Assembly: GCA_026770585.1 (NCBI GenBank)
Contig: MU646544.1
Span: forward strand, 334,522 to 347,428
Length of the DNA stretch: 12,907 nt
DNA from: Baffinella frigidus
Lineage: Eukaryota > Cryptophyceae > Cryptomonadales > Baffinellaceae
Reading direction: 5' to 3'
Shown here: piece by piece, positions 11,816 through 12,907 of the stretch
Numbering within the stretch: position 1 is the first letter of the stretch
How the letters are laid out: each line of letters begins with the position of its first letter
Position numbers and translations under genes: made by a program
Notes under the pieces: generated by a model
Databases searched by the model: none
Seen by the model: the letters and a program-made list of their open reading frames with translations, nothing else
Told to the model about the DNA's origin: nothing

Positions 11816-11834
11816 CACCTGCCAGAAGACAGAG

Positions 11835-12012
11835 AGTATTAAGTCAACTGGCAACTTAGAGCGAAGAGTATTAAGTCAACTGGTAACATACTGCGAAGAG
11901 CGTTAAGTCAACTGGCACCTTACTGCAAAGAGTATTAAGTCAACTAGCAACTTACTGCAAAGAGTGTTAAGACAACTGGCAACTTACTGCAAACGAGTAT
12001 TAAGTCAACTGC
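11835..12012 (+). repeat. 32-bp tandem repeat, five full copies and a partial sixth
   Basis: The unit is AGTATTAAGTCAACTGGCAA then CTTACTGCAAAG. Full copies start at 11835, 11867, 11899, 11931 and 11963 (the last is 33 bp), with a partial at 11996. Since 32 is not a multiple of three, a repeated protein is not encoded. The core AGTCAACTGGCAACTT also occurs inverted at 6186-6207 upstream of the membrane-protein gene. Confidence 0.9.
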
Positions 12013-12325
12013 GCGCCCAGTTCAGGCCCCAGTCCCAAGGTTCTGTCGCATGTCGTTATTGCGGATCGAACCCAACATGGCCACCATGTTTTCCCTTTCG
12101 TGAAAAACCTTGCAAGAGCGTGTCAACTCATTCCGTCAGAGCCCCCCGACGGAATGAGTTCACACAACTCATGCCGCCGGAGTCCCCCGTACGACTGTTG
12201 ACTAAAACTGGCAGGGTGTGTACCAGGAGGATGACTCAACTGAAAAAAACGGCTCCAACGATTGGCGTTGCTGGCTCCACCGCCAAGCCAAATCCGAGAT
12301 ATAATCTGTTAGACGCCAGGCCTAA
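12013..12325. other. Spacer with one clear hairpin, no supported gene
   Basis: AACTCATTCCGTC (12125-12137) pairs perfectly with GACGGAATGAGTT (12148-12160) across a 10-base loop. A plus-strand frame (11964-12392) runs through tandem repeat, hairpin and element E2 alike, which argues against it being a gene. CCGCCAAGCCAAATCCGAGA near 12281 belongs to the repeat family that continues after 12570. Confidence 0.6.
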
Positions 12326-12487
12326 CCACACAGTGGACTTCGAAGGGGTTTCGAATAAACCCTACGCGATAAGACGTAGGGCCCTACGGTAGACACTCCG
12401 TAGGGACATAGGGGGGGTTCCTACGGATAAGGTAACGGAAAGTCGGGCTCTCACAGCCCGAAAATCCCTTCGAAGCCCGCTGTGTGG
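12326..12487 (+). mobile_element. Inverted-repeat element E, copy E2 (162 bp)
   Basis: Ends 12326-12353 (CCACACAGTGGACTTCGAAG then GGGTTTCG) and 12459-12487 (CGAAAATCCCTTCGAAGCCC then GCTGTGTGG) form inverted repeats of about 28 bp with four or five differences. The interior has CGTAGGGCCCTACGGTAG and a small hairpin GGGCT/AGCCC. No target duplication is visible. An inverted copy lies at 11372-11519. It is non-coding and probably a miniature inverted-repeat element. The superfamily is not assigned. Confidence 0.7.
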
Positions 12488-12496
12488 ATTGATGTC

Positions 12497-12811
12497 TGTG
12501 AATTGCCTGGATGAGCTGCTCGCCATCCCCTCTTCGCCCAAGCTCCAACCAAACAGGGTGAACCAGCCCCAACGCCAAGCCAAATCTGAGATATAATCTA
12601 TTCGATGGGTCTGAATCGGGGTGTGTGAATTGCCTGGATAAGCTGCTCGCCGGCTCCTACGCTTGGCGTTGCTTCAACGCCAGGAACTGAGATATGACCT
12701 ATTAAATGATGGGTCTGAATTAGGTGGGGGGGGGGTTGCCTGGATGAGCTGCTCGCCATCTCCTCCTCGCCCGAGCTCCGCCGCCTGCCAGTCGACCGCT
12801 TTCTGCCGACG
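12497..12811 (+). repeat. Irregular ~105-127-bp repeat, three copies, with an LDELLA reading
   Basis: TTGCCTGGATGAGCTGCTCG or close variants start at about 12503, 12630 and 12736. The sequence between copies includes CCAACGCCAAGCCAAATCTG, AGATATAATCTATT and ATGGGTCTGAAT. In the plus strand the segment reads CLDELLAI(S/P)SSP. The third copy continues as ELRRLPVDRFLPTG, which looks like a leucine-rich helical protein segment, before running into telomere-like DNA. Copy 2 contains a hairpin TGGCGTTG/CAACGCCA at 12664-12682. It may be a duplicated exon fragment. Confidence 0.65.
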
Positions 12812-12907
12812 GGTTTAGGGTTTTACGGTTTCTTTTTTTCTTTTTCTTTTTTTCTTTTTCTTTTTTCTTTTTTGGGGTGAGGGGTGAGGGGTGAGAGGTG
12901 AGGGGTG
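12812..12907 (+). repeat. TTTAGGG unit, T/C tract and GGGGTGA heptamers at the right end
   Basis: One GGGTTTAGGG followed by GTTTTACGG, then a T-rich tract with single C every 5-8 bases (about 12829-12874). The window ends in four to five copies of GGGGTGA, one of them mutated to GAGGTGA. GGGGTGA has the same period as the telomere variants at the left end and the same G-rich strand, so the two ends do not face outward from each other. Confidence 0.8.

Noticed and set aside
11964-12392. 142-codon plus-strand open frame
   Set aside because: It reads through a tandem repeat, a hairpin and an inverted-repeat element in turn, with no domain.
1-12907. Complete transposase, reverse transcriptase or integrase
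   Set aside because: I looked for DDE, YIDD-type and HUH-type motifs in the longer frames on both strands and saw none; all mobile-looking elements here appear non-autonomous.

Overview
The window looks like accessory, repeat-dominated nuclear DNA from a eukaryotic microbe, most likely an alga or other protist. It has no bacterial-type operons, no Shine-Dalgarno-led genes, no rRNA and no convincing tRNA. Coding stretches are short and appear split by introns. Many tracts are one-base variants of the seven-base telomere repeat TTTAGGG (TTGAGGG, TTTCGGG, TCTAGTG, TCTCGTG, GGGGTGA). That repeat type occurs in plants, green algae and several other protist lineages, so the species cannot be named from it. 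Both ends of the window lie in such variants, so this is probably a subtelomeric or interstitial-telomere region, or an assembly piece that stops at repeats.

Layout. 1-1720: telomere variants, a 58-bp direct repeat and three copies of a dispersed repeat that reads like protein on the minus strand. 1800-2465: a long degenerate telomere-like tract that keeps a 7-base register, interrupted by three GC-rich modules. 2500-3960: segmental duplications, fold-back elements and two opposed interstitial telomere tracts. 4000-8170: the only gene-like core. On the minus strand a three-exon gene can be modelled (exons 6083-5688, 5568-5383 and 4483-4295) for a predicted one-pass membrane protein of about 256 residues. 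A 27/30-bp minisatellite would lie in its second intron. Divergent from it on the plus strand is a disrupted gene starting near 6299. It changes frame at a run of twelve G, then runs through a low-complexity Gly/Ala/Val segment, an AT-richer ~920-bp segment of different composition, one in-frame stop, and finally an ankyrin-repeat C-terminus ending at 8166.

8390-9930: the most striking structure. Five large inverted-repeat units (B1-B5), four complete and one a single arm, are joined by four copies of a ~50-bp palindromic linker (C1-C4). One unit (B3) carries a ~490-bp cargo that includes another terminal-inverted-repeat element and a copy of a ~155-bp segment also present just upstream. 10400-10885: a protein-like minus-strand fragment in two frames. 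10970-12490: a family of repeats reading FFRKVPLHK on the minus strand, a pair of oppositely oriented inverted-repeat elements, a perfect 46-bp palindrome and a 32-bp tandem repeat. 12500-12907: a repeat containing an LDELLA-type reading, a T/C tract and GGGGTGA repeats.

I see no complete transposase, reverse transcriptase or recombinase, so the mobile-looking elements appear non-autonomous. No biochemical pathway can be assigned. The ankyrin repeats are the only domain I identify with confidence. Splice sites and gene joins are inferences from the sequence.
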